Shown here: piece by piece, positions 1 through 8,949 of the stretch
How positions within the stretch are numbered: the stretch's first letter is position 1
Layout: every line of letters starts with the position of its first letter
Origin: Halomonas ramblicola
GTDB lineage: Bacteria > Pseudomonadota > Gammaproteobacteria > Pseudomonadales > Halomonadaceae
Length of the DNA: 64,000 bases
Assembly: GCF_030409215.1 (NCBI RefSeq)
Contig: NZ_JAUFPL010000032.1
Span: forward strand, 315,638 to 379,637
Direction of reading: 5' to 3'
The notes under the pieces: generated by a model
Database searches by the model: none
What the model was told of the DNA's origin: nothing
What the model saw: the letters and a program-made list of their open reading frames with translations, nothing else
Position numbers and translations under genes: made by a program

Positions 1-575
1 GGGCGGTGCTCGTCGAGGCCTCCCGCAAGCGAGTGGTGGCGCGCATCGAGGCCGTGGCGGCCGGCGGCGGCGAGTCGCCGCTGGCCGTGCACCTGGGCCA
101 GGCGATCGGCAAGGGCGATCGCATGGACTACGCCATCCAGAAGGCCGTGGAGCTGGGGGTGGCGGCTATCACCCCGCTCTACACCGAGCATGGCGACGTG
201 CGCCTCAAGGGCGAGCGCGAGGCGAAGAAGCTGGCCCACTGGCGGGCGGTGGCCGCCAGCGCCTGCGAGCAGTGCGGCCGTGCCACGCTGCCGCCGGTGC
301 ATCCGCCCCTGGCCCTGGCCGACTGGCTGGCCGGCCGCGACGAGGCGCTGCGCCTGGTGCTGCACCCCGGGGGCGAAGGGGCCCTCGAAAGCGGTGAAGC
401 CCCGGCCAGCGCCGCCCTGCTGATCGGCCCCGAGGGCGGCCTGGCCGAGGGCGAGGTCGAGGCCGCACGCACGGCGCGCTTCGCCGCCCTCTCCCTGGGG
501 CCGCGGATCCTGCGCACCGAGACCGCCCCGGTGGTGGCGCTGGCGCTGCTGCAGCATCGCTTCGGGGATCTGTAA
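1..575 (+). CDS. rsmE: 16S rRNA (uracil(1498)-N3)-methyltransferase RsmE, 5' truncated
   Basis: The open frame enters from the window edge; the GTG at base 6 is internal, because the frame is open to base 3 and family members are about 240 residues against about 190 here. RsmE methylates N3 of U1498 in 16S rRNA using S-adenosylmethionine. The C-terminal SPOUT knot is clear: a LLIGPEGG motif, followed about 25 residues later by LGPRILRTETA, the cofactor-binding loop. The N-terminal PUA-like domain is mostly missing because of the window edge, not through decay. It ends 12 bp before the next gene on the same strand. The assignment is secure from these motifs. Confidence 0.93.
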   Translation, partial: AVLVEASRKRVVARIEAVAAGGGESPLAVHLGQAIGKGDRMDYAIQKAVELGVAAITPLYTEHGDVRLKGEREAKKLAHWRAVAASACEQCGRATLPPVHPPLALADWLAGRDEALRLVLHPGGEGALESGEAPASAALLIGPEGGLAEGEVEAARTARFAALSLGPRILRTETAPVVALALLQHRFGDL

Positions 576-587
576 GAGGAGACTCCC

Positions 588-1310
588 ATGTCCGACTTCC
601 GAGATCGCCGCGCCACCCGTCCACCCGCGGCCCAGGGCCAGCGCCCGAGCCGCCGCTATCGCGCCCCCAGGACCGCGGTGGGCGAGGTGGCCTACCTGGA
701 GGTGGTGGCGGTCAACGACACCGGCGCCTTCCTCGACTGGGGCCAGCCCAGCGACCTGCTGCTGCCCTACGGCGAGCAGCGTTTCCGGCCCACCCCCGGC
801 AAGCGGGTGCTGGTGCGGATCTATGAGGACCAGCAAGGGCGGCCGGTGGCCTCGCAGAAACTCGAGCGCTTCATCGCCGACGAGGCCGCGGGCCTGGCGG
901 TCGGCGATGAGGTGAGCCTGGTTGTCGCCGACACCACCGACCTGGGCGTCAAGGCGGTGGTCGATCACCGCTGCTGGGGGCTGCTCTACCGCGACGACCT
1001 GAGCCGGCCGTTGCGCCGCGGCCAGCGGTTGACCGGCTACGTGAAGCGCGTGCGCGATGATGGCCGCCTGGACCTCTCGCTGCTGCCGCCGGGCGAGGCG
1101 CGCCTCGACATGGTGGGCGAGAAGGTGCTTCAGGCGCTGCGCGAGAGCGGCGGCTACCTGCCGCTGGGCGACCGCAGCCCGCCGGCGGAGATCAAGGCGC
1201 GGCTGGGGGTCAGCAAGAGCGCCTTCAAGCAGGCCATCGGCCGGCTCTACAAGCGCCGGCTGATCACCCTGGAGGCCTCGGGCATCCGGCTGGTGCCGGG
1301 CGGGGAATAA
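588..1310 (+). CDS. CvfB-like S1-domain RNA-binding protein
   Basis: A 240-residue protein with an S1-like fold at about residues 30-90 (begins YLEVVAVNDTGAFLDWG), a second S1-like segment at about 95-160 (ends GYVKRVRDDGRLDLSLLP) and a winged-helix-like C-terminus at about 175-235 (IKARLGVSKSAFKQAIGRLYKRRLI). This order matches the CvfB/YitL family, named for a conserved virulence factor in Staphylococcus and thought to bind RNA. It is slightly shorter than typical members (about 280). The start is set by GAGGAG 9 bases upstream. It is cytosolic. The exact RNA target is unknown, so no gene symbol is given. Confidence 0.82.
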   Translation: MSDFRDRRATRPPAAQGQRPSRRYRAPRTAVGEVAYLEVVAVNDTGAFLDWGQPSDLLLPYGEQRFRPTPGKRVLVRIYEDQQGRPVASQKLERFIADEAAGLAVGDEVSLVVADTTDLGVKAVVDHRCWGLLYRDDLSRPLRRGQRLTGYVKRVRDDGRLDLSLLPPGEARLDMVGEKVLQALRESGGYLPLGDRSPPAEIKARLGVSKSAFKQAIGRLYKRRLITLEASGIRLVPGGE

Positions 1311-1447
1311 AAGGGCCTGCCGCCGGAACAGCCTCAAGCGTTACTGCCATGGGCAAGGGTCCTTGCTGAACAGGCGAACCGCCTTGGTGGAGGCGATACC
1401 CCTGCGGCATACTGACGGCATCCACCCCTCGAGCGGACCCCGACCCC

Positions 1448-2416
1448 ATGAGCGAACGCGCCCTGAAGATCGGCGTGGTGATGGATCCCATCCAGGACGT
1501 CACCTACAAGAAGGACACCACCCTGGCCCTGCTGTGGGCCGCCCGGGAACGCGGCTGGTCGCTGCACTACCTGGAGCCGGAGGACCTCTTCCTGCGCGAC
1601 GGTCGCGCCTTCGGCCGCATGCGCGACCTGCACGCCTACCGCGACCCCGGGCACTGGTATGAGCTGGGGGAGCCCGAACCGCGCCCCCTGGCCGAGCTGG
1701 ACGCCATCCTGATGCGCCAGGATCCGCCGGTGGACGGCCACTTCCTCAACGCCGTGCACCTGCTGGGCTTCGCCGAGCGCGAGGGCGTGCTGGTGGTCAA
1801 CCCTACCCGGGCGCTACTCGAGTGCAACGAGAAGCTCTTCGCCCAGCAGTTCCCACAGTGCTGCGCGCCGACCCTGGTCTCCTGCAGCGCGCCGGAGTTG
1901 CGCGCCTTCCACGCCGAGCACGGCGACGTCATCCTCAAGCCGCTGGACGGCATGGGCGGCAGCGGGATCTTCCACGTGCAGCCCGAGGGGCGCAACCTGG
2001 GGGCCATCATCGAGCTCCTCACCGAGCACGGCCGGCGCCAGATCATGGCCCAGCGCTACCTGTCCGAGATCCGCGACGGCGACACCCGCATCCTGCTGGT
2101 GGAGGGCGAACCGGTGCCCTTCGGGCTGGCCCGGATGCCCATGGCCGGCGAGACCCGCGGCAACCTGGCCGCCGGCGGCACCGGGGTCAGCCGCGAGCTC
2201 ACCGAGCGCGACCACTGGCTGATCAGTCAGGTGCAGCCGATGATCCGCGAGAAGGGGCTGATGTTCGTGGGCCTCGACGTGATCGGCGACTACATCACCG
2301 AGATCAACGTGACGAGTCCCACCTGCGTGCGCGAGATCGACGACCAGCGCGGCACCGACATCGCCGGCCTGTTGATGGATGCCATCGTCCGCCGACTCGA
2401 GACGCACCGGCACTGA
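1448..2416 (+). CDS. gshB: Glutathione synthetase
   Basis: A 322-residue protein, normal length for bacterial GshB, which joins glycine to gamma-glutamylcysteine with ATP in the second step of glutathione synthesis. Visible features are the N-terminal VVMDPIQDVTYKKDTTLALL, the RQDPPVD segment near residue 80, the ATP-grasp loop DGMGGSGIF near 162, and the C-terminal ITEINVTSPTC. It is cytosolic. It is followed 13 bp later by the tonB-like gene, an order common in Pseudomonas and Halomonas. The ATG at 1448 is chosen because the family N-terminus begins directly there. Confidence 0.96.
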   Translation: MSERALKIGVVMDPIQDVTYKKDTTLALLWAARERGWSLHYLEPEDLFLRDGRAFGRMRDLHAYRDPGHWYELGEPEPRPLAELDAILMRQDPPVDGHFLNAVHLLGFAEREGVLVVNPTRALLECNEKLFAQQFPQCCAPTLVSCSAPELRAFHAEHGDVILKPLDGMGGSGIFHVQPEGRNLGAIIELLTEHGRRQIMAQRYLSEIRDGDTRILLVEGEPVPFGLARMPMAGETRGNLAAGGTGVSRELTERDHWLISQVQPMIREKGLMFVGLDVIGDYITEINVTSPTCVREIDDQRGTDIAGLLMDAIVRRLETHRH

Positions 2417-2429
2417 GCCCGAGGCCACC

Positions 2430-3356
2430 ATGTCCTACTATGTCAGCGACCCCGTCCACTATGCCCCGGTCACCCGCTCCTACCGGCGCTGGCTGGCCTG
2501 GTCGCTGGCGCTGCTGCTGCACCTGGCGGTGATCGGGGTGGTGGCCAGCTGGCAGTTCGCCGCGCCGCCGCCCGAACGCACCAGCCTCGACGTGGTGCTG
2601 GTGACCCGCTCCAGCGAGGCGCCGGTGGAGGAAGCCGAGGCCATCGCCGAGGCCGATCAGCGGGCCGCCGGCGCCGAACAGGAGGAGGCGCCGGCGGAAT
2701 CCCGGGCGGCACCCATGGAGGAGTTGCCGGCGGTGCAGGAGGGCCGGCCCGACGTGGACCCGGCCACGCCGGCCGAGCCGCAGTCGGCGACGCGGGCCGA
2801 GCCCGAGGCGCGCCCCGACGAAACCGCCCCGCCGGTGGCCCGGGAGGAGAGCGACGCCGAGACGCCGCCCGAACCTCGCGACAGCGCCCCCCAGGCGGCG
2901 GATGCCGCCGCGCCGCCCAGCGCTGCGGCGCCCTCCGCCTCGGGGCGCGACCTGCTGGCCCAGGCCACCCGCAGCATCCGCGAGCAGGGCGTCGCCCCGG
3001 AGTCGCCGGGCCCCGAGGGCGACAGCCCCCGCCAGGCCGCCCAGCGCGCGGCGGAGGCGCGCTATATCGACGACTGGACGCGCCGGGTGGAGGACTACGG
3101 TAACCGGGTGCATCCGGCCCCCCGCCACCTGCACGGCCAGCTGCGCATCCGCGTGGTGATCGGCCGCGATGGCGAGTTGCGCCAGGCAGAGGTGGTACAA
3201 TCGTCGGGACATGCCGAGCTCGACCAGGCCGCGCTGGATACCGTCCACGGCGCCGCCCCCTATCGCCCCTTCGATGCGGGCATGGGCGACCTGGACACGC
3301 TCTCCATCACCCGCGTCTGGCGGTTCGGCGAAGGCAATCATTACGGCGTGCGTTAG
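2430..3356 (+). CDS. tonB: TonB-like energy transducer
   Basis: The ATG at 2430 is preferred over one 51 bases upstream that overlaps gshB, because it places the membrane anchor near the N-terminus. The 308-residue protein has a single transmembrane segment at about 19-40 (LAWSLALLLHLAVIGVVASW), a long Pro/Glu/Ala-rich periplasmic spacer at about 45-190, and a C-terminal TonB fold (LRIRVVIGRDGELRQAEVVQSSG, then ALDTVHGAAPYRPF). TonB proteins transmit proton-motive force from ExbB/ExbD to outer-membrane receptors. No exbBD lies nearby. In this gene order a TonB homologue commonly sits between gshB and yqgE, so it may be a paralogue rather than the main iron-uptake TonB. Confidence 0.85.
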   Translation: MSYYVSDPVHYAPVTRSYRRWLAWSLALLLHLAVIGVVASWQFAAPPPERTSLDVVLVTRSSEAPVEEAEAIAEADQRAAGAEQEEAPAESRAAPMEELPAVQEGRPDVDPATPAEPQSATRAEPEARPDETAPPVAREESDAETPPEPRDSAPQAADAAAPPSAAAPSASGRDLLAQATRSIREQGVAPESPGPEGDSPRQAAQRAAEARYIDDWTRRVEDYGNRVHPAPRHLHGQLRIRVVIGRDGELRQAEVVQSSGHAELDQAALDTVHGAAPYRPFDAGMGDLDTLSITRVWRFGEGNHYGVR

Positions 3357-3373
3357 GAGCGCCGGGGAGTCCC

Positions 3374-3937
3374 ATGCAACAGTTCGGTTTGAAAGACCAC
3401 TTCCTGCTGGCGATGCCGCACCTGGAAGACCCCAACTTCGCGGGCAGCCTCAGCTACCTCTGCGACCACGACGAGAAGGGGACCATGGGGGTGATCATCA
3501 ACCACCCCCTCGACCTGACCCTCGAGGCGCTGTTCGAGCAGCTCGACCTGGGCGGCGAGGAGAGTCCCCATCGCAATGCTCCGGTCTACTTCGGCGGCCC
3601 GGTGCACAAGGACCGCGGCTTCATCCTGCACCACGGGTCCAGCGATGACTGGGATTCCAGCATCCAGGTCACCGAGGGCATCGCCCTGACCACCTCCATG
3701 GACATGCTCCAGGCGTTGGCCGCGGGGCGTGGCCCCGAGCGCTTCCTGGTCTGCCTGGGCTGTGCCGGCTGGGAGTCGGGCCAGCTGGAACAGGAGCTGC
3801 TCGACAACGCCTGGCTCACCGTGGAGGGGCGCAGCGACATCCTCTTCGAGGTGCCGCCGGAGCAGCGCCTGGGTGCCGCCGCCGGCATCCTCGGCGTGGA
3901 CCTCAACCTGATGACCCGCGAGGCCGGCCATTCATGA
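3374..3937 (+). CDS. yqgE: YqgE/AlgH family protein (UPF0301)
   Basis: A 187-residue cytosolic protein of the YqgE/AlgH (UPF0301) family, recognised from the N-terminal HFLLAMPHLEDPNFAGSL, the GVIINHPLDLTLEALFEQL segment and the central FGGPVHKDRGFILH. The biochemical function is unknown; the name AlgH comes from an alginate phenotype in Pseudomonas aeruginosa. It lies between tonB (17 bp upstream) and ruvX (16 bp downstream), the usual position, consistent with one transcript. Length is normal and nothing is odd. Confidence 0.92.
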   Translation: MQQFGLKDHFLLAMPHLEDPNFAGSLSYLCDHDEKGTMGVIINHPLDLTLEALFEQLDLGGEESPHRNAPVYFGGPVHKDRGFILHHGSSDDWDSSIQVTEGIALTTSMDMLQALAAGRGPERFLVCLGCAGWESGQLEQELLDNAWLTVEGRSDILFEVPPEQRLGAAAGILGVDLNLMTREAGHS

Positions 3938-3953
3938 GCCGGGGACACGGCTG

Positions 3954-4400
3954 ATGGCCGGGGTGGGGCAGCGGCTGGTGCTGGCCTTCGACTTCGGCAC
4001 CCGACGCATCGGCGTGGCGGTGGGCAACGAGCTGCTGGGCAGCGCCCGGGAACTCGAGCCGCTACCCGCCCGCGACGGCATCCCCGACTGGGCCCGGGTG
4101 GCGCGGCTGGTGGAGGAGTGGCAGCCCGACCTCTTCGTGGTGGGGCTGCCGCTCACCGCCGAGGGCGAGGAGCAGGCGATGAGCGTGCGGGCACGCAAGT
4201 TCGGCAAGCGCCTGTTCGGCCGCTACGGGGTGCCCTGCGAGATGGTCGACGAGCGCGGTTCCACCGGCGAGGCCAAGCGCATCGCCCGGGAGCGCGGGCA
4301 TCGTGGCAACTTCCGCGACGAGGGCGTCGACGGCATCAGCGCGGTGCTGATCCTCGAGCGCTGGTTCGTCGCCGGGGAGGGGCTGCGCGGGCGATCTTGA
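3954..4400 (+). CDS. ruvX: Holliday junction resolvase-like protein RuvX/YqgF
   Basis: A 148-residue RNase H-fold protein. The first strand carries the catalytic Asp in AFDFGTRRIGVAVG; later conserved parts are FVVGLPLTAEGEEQ, the VDERGSTGEA segment and a C-terminal EGVDGISAVLILERW holding another acidic residue. YqgF proteins process the 5' end of pre-16S rRNA in E. coli and were earlier described as putative Holliday junction resolvases. The gene follows yqgE as in most gammaproteobacteria. It ends 12 bp before a convergent gene. Confidence 0.93.
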   Translation: MAGVGQRLVLAFDFGTRRIGVAVGNELLGSARELEPLPARDGIPDWARVARLVEEWQPDLFVVGLPLTAEGEEQAMSVRARKFGKRLFGRYGVPCEMVDERGSTGEAKRIARERGHRGNFRDEGVDGISAVLILERWFVAGEGLRGRS

Positions 4401-4412
4401 CCGGGACCGCCG

Positions 4413-5042
4413 TTACGCGGCGTCGGGGCCCCGGAAATCCCCCACCGAGACGCCGGCGAACTTCTCCAGGAAGAACACCAGGGTGGCCGGGTGCCGGAAA
4501 TGTTCCTCGAAGGCCTCCTGCCGGCCCTCGTGGCGACGCGTTACGCTGGCGCGGTACTCGCTGCCCGCCTTCACCACCCTGACGCTGGCCTCGCGGCCGT
4601 CCTCGTGCCGCTCCGCCACCAGCGGCGCCTGCCCCTCCAGCAGCGCCTCCAGCCGTTCCGCCCCCGCCAGTTCCTCGGGTGAGGCCCACAGCGCCTGGTC
4701 GCGATCGCCGTAGCGGTAGAGGATCACCGCCAGCAGCGCCGAGAAGATGGCGCTGGCCAGCATCCAGGTGAGCAGCTCGCCGGAGAGTGGCATCGACAGC
4801 ACCGCCCACAGCTGCACCAGGGACCCCACCGCCAGCACCCCGGCCAGCGGCCGCCACATGCGTGGGTTCATGAAGCCGCGCCCCAGGGTGTAGCCCCACA
4901 GCCCCAGCACGCCCAGGGCGCCGATGCCGAGATGAGCCAGGGCCAGGGGCGTGCCCCCACCGGCGAGCAGGGCGATCACCCCGATCAGCAGCAGGACGCT
5001 GTAGAAGAGGGCCAGGAGCCGATAGGCGCGGTCGAGGTTCAT
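4413..5042 (-). CDS. Hypothetical inner-membrane protein
   Basis: I do not recognise this family. The start at 5042 is preferred over 5084 because GGGAGG lies about 10 bases upstream and it gives a compact protein of 209 residues. Three to four hydrophobic segments fall at about 6-26, 31-50, 62-80 and 88-105. They are followed by a soluble, charged C-terminal half with many Glu and Arg residues and a short end (FFLEKFAGVSVGDFRG). This suggests a small membrane protein with a cytoplasmic tail. It is convergent with ruvX and is followed upstream by pyrB on the same strand after a gap of about 75 bp. Confidence 0.6.
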   Translation of the reverse strand: MNLDRAYRLLALFYSVLLLIGVIALLAGGGTPLALAHLGIGALGVLGLWGYTLGRGFMNPRMWRPLAGVLAVGSLVQLWAVLSMPLSGELLTWMLASAIFSALLAVILYRYGDRDQALWASPEELAGAERLEALLEGQAPLVAERHEDGREASVRVVKAGSEYRASVTRRHEGRQEAFEEHFRHPATLVFFLEKFAGVSVGDFRGPDAA

Positions 5043-5117
5043 GGTGGTCGTGCCTCCCAAAGCCGTTCGTCGTGTCATGGACACAGCATAGGCAAGAGCG
5101 CCACGCCCGTGCGTTGC

Positions 5118-6146
5118 TCAGGAGGTGGCGTCGTCAACGCCCAGCCGCCTGGGCACGAACCAGCGCACCGGGCGCAGGTCCTGCTCGATCAGCTCCTCCA
5201 CCTGGAGCAGGGTGGCGAAGATCGCCATGCGCACCGGGATGCCGTTGTCGGTCTGGCGGAAGATCGCCAGGCGCGGGTCGCCGTTGAGGTCCACGTCCAG
5301 GTCGTTGGCCTCGGGGCGGCTGTCGCGGGGCAAGGGGTGCATGACCAGGGTGTCGCGGCCACAGCGCCGGTCCAGGAAGGCGCGATCCACGGTGAAGTCC
5401 CGCGACAGGCTGAAGCCCTCGCTCATCTCGGCGGTGAAGCGCTCCTTCTGGATGCGGGTGGTGTAGACCACGTCGACGTCGGCGTAGTCGTCGGCCAGGC
5501 TCTCGCGCTGCTCGACGCGGTGGCCGCGGGACACCACCAGGTCGATCAGCTGGCTGGGCATCTCGAGCCCCGGGGGGGCCACCAGGGTGATGCGCATGGG
5601 CGCGTAGAGCGACAGCAGCTTGATCAGCGAGTGCACGGTGCGCCCGTACTTGAGGTCGCCGGTCATCAGCACGTGGGCGCCGGCCAGCGACTTGCCCAGG
5701 CGGGTGAACTCCTTGTCGATGGTGTAGAGGTCGAGCAGCGCCTGGCTGGGGTGCTCGCCGGGGCCGTCGCCGCCGTTGATCACCGGCACGTTGGTGGCGG
5801 CGGCGAACTCCGCCACCGACCCCTGCTCCGGATGGCGCATGACGATGGCGTCGCAGTAGCCGCTCATCACCCGACTGGTGTCGTAGAGCGACTCGCCCTT
5901 GGCCATGGAGGAGAAGGTGAAGCCGGTGGTGTCGCAGACGCTGCCGCCCAGCCGGCAGAAGGCCGCGTGGAAGCTGACCCGGGTGCGGGTGCTGGCCTCG
6001 AAGAAGAGGTTGCCGAGCACCGCGCCCTCCAGCACCCGGGTGACCTTGCGGCGTTGGGCGATCGGCTCCATGCGCGCGGCGACCCGCAGCAGGTGATCGA
6101 CACGGTCTCGGGACAGGGAATCGACAGAGAGCAGGTGGGAACTCAT
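5118..6146 (-). CDS. pyrB: Aspartate carbamoyltransferase, catalytic chain
   Basis: A 342-residue protein that condenses carbamoyl phosphate with aspartate, the first committed step of pyrimidine synthesis. Diagnostic motifs are FFEASTRTRVSF (carbamoyl-phosphate loop) near 50, GEHPSQALLDLYTI near 130, MTGDLKYGRTVHSL near 160 and MHPLPRDS near 270. The frame is open a further 80 codons upstream, but the family N-terminus begins at the ATG at 6146 (SSHLLSVDSLSR). No pyrI or pyrC is adjacent. PyrB near ruvX is also seen in Pseudomonas, but there with pyrR and pyrC, which are absent here. The enzyme class is not in doubt. Confidence 0.93.
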   Translation of the reverse strand: MSSHLLSVDSLSRDRVDHLLRVAARMEPIAQRRKVTRVLEGAVLGNLFFEASTRTRVSFHAAFCRLGGSVCDTTGFTFSSMAKGESLYDTSRVMSGYCDAIVMRHPEQGSVAEFAAATNVPVINGGDGPGEHPSQALLDLYTIDKEFTRLGKSLAGAHVLMTGDLKYGRTVHSLIKLLSLYAPMRITLVAPPGLEMPSQLIDLVVSRGHRVEQRESLADDYADVDVVYTTRIQKERFTAEMSEGFSLSRDFTVDRAFLDRRCGRDTLVMHPLPRDSRPEANDLDVDLNGDPRLAIFRQTDNGIPVRMAIFATLLQVEELIEQDLRPVRWFVPRRLGVDDATS

Positions 6147-6234
6147 CGCGGGCCTCGGCTGGCGGTGGGGAACGGTCGCTAGTGTACTCCCCGTGGCCGG
6201 TGGGTTCAGCCTCCCCGAGCGGGCAGGCCCTGGC

Positions 6235-8001
6235 TTACCCCTGCCGCGCCAGGATATCTTCCTCCGAGGGCACCGGGCCGCATTCGTTGAAGATCCGCTT
6301 GTGGCAGCTCCGGCAGACCGCCGGGTCCAGCGCCGGGGCAATGGCGGCGATCGCCGCCTCGGGCGTCTCGAAGCAGCGTTCCTCACCGAGCCGGGCCAGG
6401 TCGCCGCGCCGGCGCAGCTCGTCCAGGACGGTGCCCTTGAGCGAGCTGATCAGCAGGTCGCCGCCCTGCTGGCGGAGGCGACGGATTTCCTGGAGCAGCA
6501 TCTCGATGCCGGCGGTATCGATGAAGTTGATGCCCTTGCCGATGATCAGCACGCGTGTGCCCGGCTCGGGGCTGAGCGCCCGGAGACCTCGCTGCACGTG
6601 ATCGCTGGCGCCGAAGAACAGCGAGCCGTCGATGCGCAGGATCTTCAGCTGGGGACACTGGGCGAGCCCGTAGCGCCGAACGTTGCGAATGTGGCGGCGG
6701 GGATGGTCCTGGCGGGGCGCCACTTCCACGACGGTCGGGCGCGAGGTGCGCTTCAGATAGAGCAGCAGCGACAGCAGCACGCCGATATAGATGGCGAACT
6801 CCAGCGCGACCAGCAGGGTGGCCGCGATGGTCGCCACGAGGATCATCGCCTCGTGGCGGCTGGCGCGCACCAACTGCCCGATATGCCGGAAATCGATCAG
6901 GTTCCAGGCGATCAACAGGATGCCCCCGGCCATGGCGGGCAGCGGCAGGTAGGCGGTGATGCCCGGAGCCAGCACCAGGATCAGTGCCAGCAGTGCCGCG
7001 GCGAACACCGCGGCCAGCGGGGTGCGGGCGCCGGCGTCATAGTTGGCGCCGGAGCGGGTGAAGGAGCCGGAGCTGGCGTAGCAGGAGAAGCAGCCGCCAA
7101 CGATGTTCGACAGTCCCTGGCCGATGAACTCCTGGTTGCCGTCGAGCACCTGGTGCGAGCGCAGGGCGATGGCGCGGGCAATCGACACCGCCTCGATCAG
7201 CCCCAGCAGGGCGATGGCGAAGGCCCCCGAGGTCAGGGTGCGCAGGCTGTCCGGCGACAGCTCGGGCAGCGTCAGCGGTGGCAGGGTGCCGGGCAGGGCG
7301 CCGACCAGGGTGACCCCATGGGCCTCGCCGTCCAGCAGCCAGCAGGCCAGGCTGCCGGCGGCCAGGCCCAGCAACAGGTGGGGCCAGCGCCGGTTGAGCC
7401 GCCGGACCAGGACGGACGTCACCAGCGAGATCAGGCCGATGGCCAGGGCATAGGGATTGGTCTCGGGCAGCTTCTGGATGAGCGCTGCCAGGTCGAGCAG
7501 GAAGCCCTGGCCGCCGGCGACGGAGACGCCGAGCAGGTGCTTCAGCTGGCTGGTCGCGATCAGGATCGCCGCCCCCGCCGTGAAGCCGATGACCACCGTA
7601 TGGGAGATGAAACTGACCAGGCTGCCCAGGCGCAGCAGCCCCATCGCCAGCTGGATGACGCCGACCAGCAGGGTGACGGTCAGGGCGGCGGCGAGGTACT
7701 GCGACGGCTCCAGGGGGCCGAGGCCGCCGACCACGCTGGCGAGCACGATGGACAGCGCGGCGGTGGGGCCGGAAACCAGGTGCCAGGAGCTGCCGAACAG
7801 TGCGGCGACGACGGCGGGAACGATGGCGGTATAGAGGCCGACTTCCGGCGGCAGGCCGGCGATGAAGGCGTAGGCGACCCCCTGGGGCAGCACCAGGATG
7901 GCGCCGGTGAGGCCGGCCATCAGGTCGGCGCCGAGCATCCGGCGGTCGAGGGTTCGGCCCCAATCGAGGAAGGGCAGGCAACGCGAGAGTCTGGACGCCA
8001 T
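6235..8001 (-). CDS. SulP-family anion transporter with STAS domain
   Basis: A 588-residue inner-membrane transporter. The N-terminal two thirds hold about 10-12 hydrophobic segments with the SulP signature (GLTGAILVLPQGVAYAFIAGLPPEVGLYTA at about 30-60). A cytoplasmic STAS domain covers about 440-545 (LFFGASDHVQRGL ... FIDTAGIEMLLQEIRRL). SulP proteins carry sulfate, bicarbonate or C4-dicarboxylates; the substrate cannot be read here. The last 35 residues carry a Cys cluster, C-RSC-H then ERIFNEC-like spacing, which is cytosolic and so is not a haem site. It is divergent from a LysR regulator with a 99-bp shared promoter region, suggesting local control. Confidence 0.88.
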   Translation of the reverse strand: MASRLSRCLPFLDWGRTLDRRMLGADLMAGLTGAILVLPQGVAYAFIAGLPPEVGLYTAIVPAVVAALFGSSWHLVSGPTAALSIVLASVVGGLGPLEPSQYLAAALTVTLLVGVIQLAMGLLRLGSLVSFISHTVVIGFTAGAAILIATSQLKHLLGVSVAGGQGFLLDLAALIQKLPETNPYALAIGLISLVTSVLVRRLNRRWPHLLLGLAAGSLACWLLDGEAHGVTLVGALPGTLPPLTLPELSPDSLRTLTSGAFAIALLGLIEAVSIARAIALRSHQVLDGNQEFIGQGLSNIVGGCFSCYASSGSFTRSGANYDAGARTPLAAVFAAALLALILVLAPGITAYLPLPAMAGGILLIAWNLIDFRHIGQLVRASRHEAMILVATIAATLLVALEFAIYIGVLLSLLLYLKRTSRPTVVEVAPRQDHPRRHIRNVRRYGLAQCPQLKILRIDGSLFFGASDHVQRGLRALSPEPGTRVLIIGKGINFIDTAGIEMLLQEIRRLRQQGGDLLISSLKGTVLDELRRRGDLARLGEERCFETPEAAIAAIAPALDPAVCRSCHKRIFNECGPVPSEEDILARQG

Positions 8002-8057
8002 GGGTGACGATCTCGAAGTGAGCGTGGGCCGCCAGCCTAGGAAAAATCTGGCATGCT

Positions 8058-8073
8058 GAAAAACGAAATTTTC
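8058..8073. promoter_or_regulatory. Possible LysR operator between sulP and lysR
   Basis: An imperfect AT-rich inverted repeat, GAAAA-N6-TTTTC, lies in the 99-bp gap between the divergent sulP and lysR genes. LysR-type regulators often bind short AT-rich dyads in such gaps. The call rests on position and symmetry only. Confidence 0.25.
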
Positions 8074-8100
8074 TGGCCTTCATGAACAGAAAAACCGAAG

Positions 8101-8946
8101 ATGCATGCCATGGATACCCAACTGCTGGAAACCTTCCTCGAGGTGAGTCGGCTGCGTAACTTCGGCAAGGCCGCGGAGAGCCTCTGCGTATCGTCGTCCA
8201 CTGTCAGCGCCCGCGTCCGCCAACTGGAGGAGCACCTCGGGCTTTCGCTCTTCACCCGCGGCCATCACCGGATCGGCCTGACCCCCGCCGGCGAGCGCAT
8301 GGAGCGCCATGCGCGCTTCATCCTCGGCGCCTGGGAACGGGCCTACGAGGACACGGCGCTCAGCGAGCGGCATCAGCGGCGCCTGGTGGTGGCCGGGGTG
8401 GCCAGCCTCTGGGACATCTTCCTGCAGGACTGGCTCACCACTATCTATCGGGCCTACCCGACCCTGGGCGTGCGCGCCGAGGAGAGCACGCCGCTGCGGG
8501 TCGTCGAGAAGCTGGAGCAGAACATGATCGACGTCGGTTTCCTCTACGACACCCCGCGCATCCGCGAGGTGGGCGTCGAGGAGGTGGCGACGATTCCCCT
8601 GGTGATGGTGGCGAGCCACCCCGGCATCGACGCCGAGCGGGCGGTCGGCGACGGCTACATTCGGGTGGAATGGGGCACCGCCTTCGCCAGCGTCCACGAG
8701 GGTCACTTCCCCCAGCGCCTGTTGGCGCGGGGCCGCGTGAACAGTGGGCGCATCGCCCTGAACCTGCTGCTGGAGTGCGGCGGCGCCGCCTACCTGCCGC
8801 GGGACATCGTGGCGCCCTGGTGCCGGCAGGAGCGGCTGTTCGTCGTCGAGGACGCGCCGCTGATCGAGCTCAAGGCCTATGTGGCCTATCGCCTGCACGG
8901 CGAGCACCGCGAGCTGATCCGCGAGCTGCTCGGGCGGCTGCGGTGA
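8101..8946 (+). CDS. LysR-family transcriptional regulator (divergent from sulP)
   Basis: A 281-residue regulator with an N-terminal winged helix-turn-helix at about 4-63 (LLETFLEVSRLRNFGKAAESLCVSSSTVSARVRQLEEHLGLSLF) followed by a periplasmic-binding-like effector domain from about 95. The N-terminal Asn-Phe-Gly-Lys-Ala-Ala pattern resembles HdfR-type LysR proteins. A second ATG at 8110 is an equally possible start. It is transcribed away from the SulP gene, so an anion-linked regulon is inferred. The ligand is unknown. Confidence 0.88.
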   Translation: MHAMDTQLLETFLEVSRLRNFGKAAESLCVSSSTVSARVRQLEEHLGLSLFTRGHHRIGLTPAGERMERHARFILGAWERAYEDTALSERHQRRLVVAGVASLWDIFLQDWLTTIYRAYPTLGVRAEESTPLRVVEKLEQNMIDVGFLYDTPRIREVGVEEVATIPLVMVASHPGIDAERAVGDGYIRVEWGTAFASVHEGHFPQRLLARGRVNSGRIALNLLLECGGAAYLPRDIVAPWCRQERLFVVEDAPLIELKAYVAYRLHGEHRELIRELLGRLR

Positions 8947-8949
8947 CAT

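Noticed and set aside
4932..6182. A 416-residue plus-strand frame opposite pyrB
   Set aside because: It mirrors pyrB and has no domain; pyrB on the minus strand has all motifs.
6235..6345. The CxxCH in the SulP tail as a cytochrome c site
   Set aside because: The STAS tail is cytosolic and haem attachment to c-type sites takes place in the periplasm; there is no axial ligand context.
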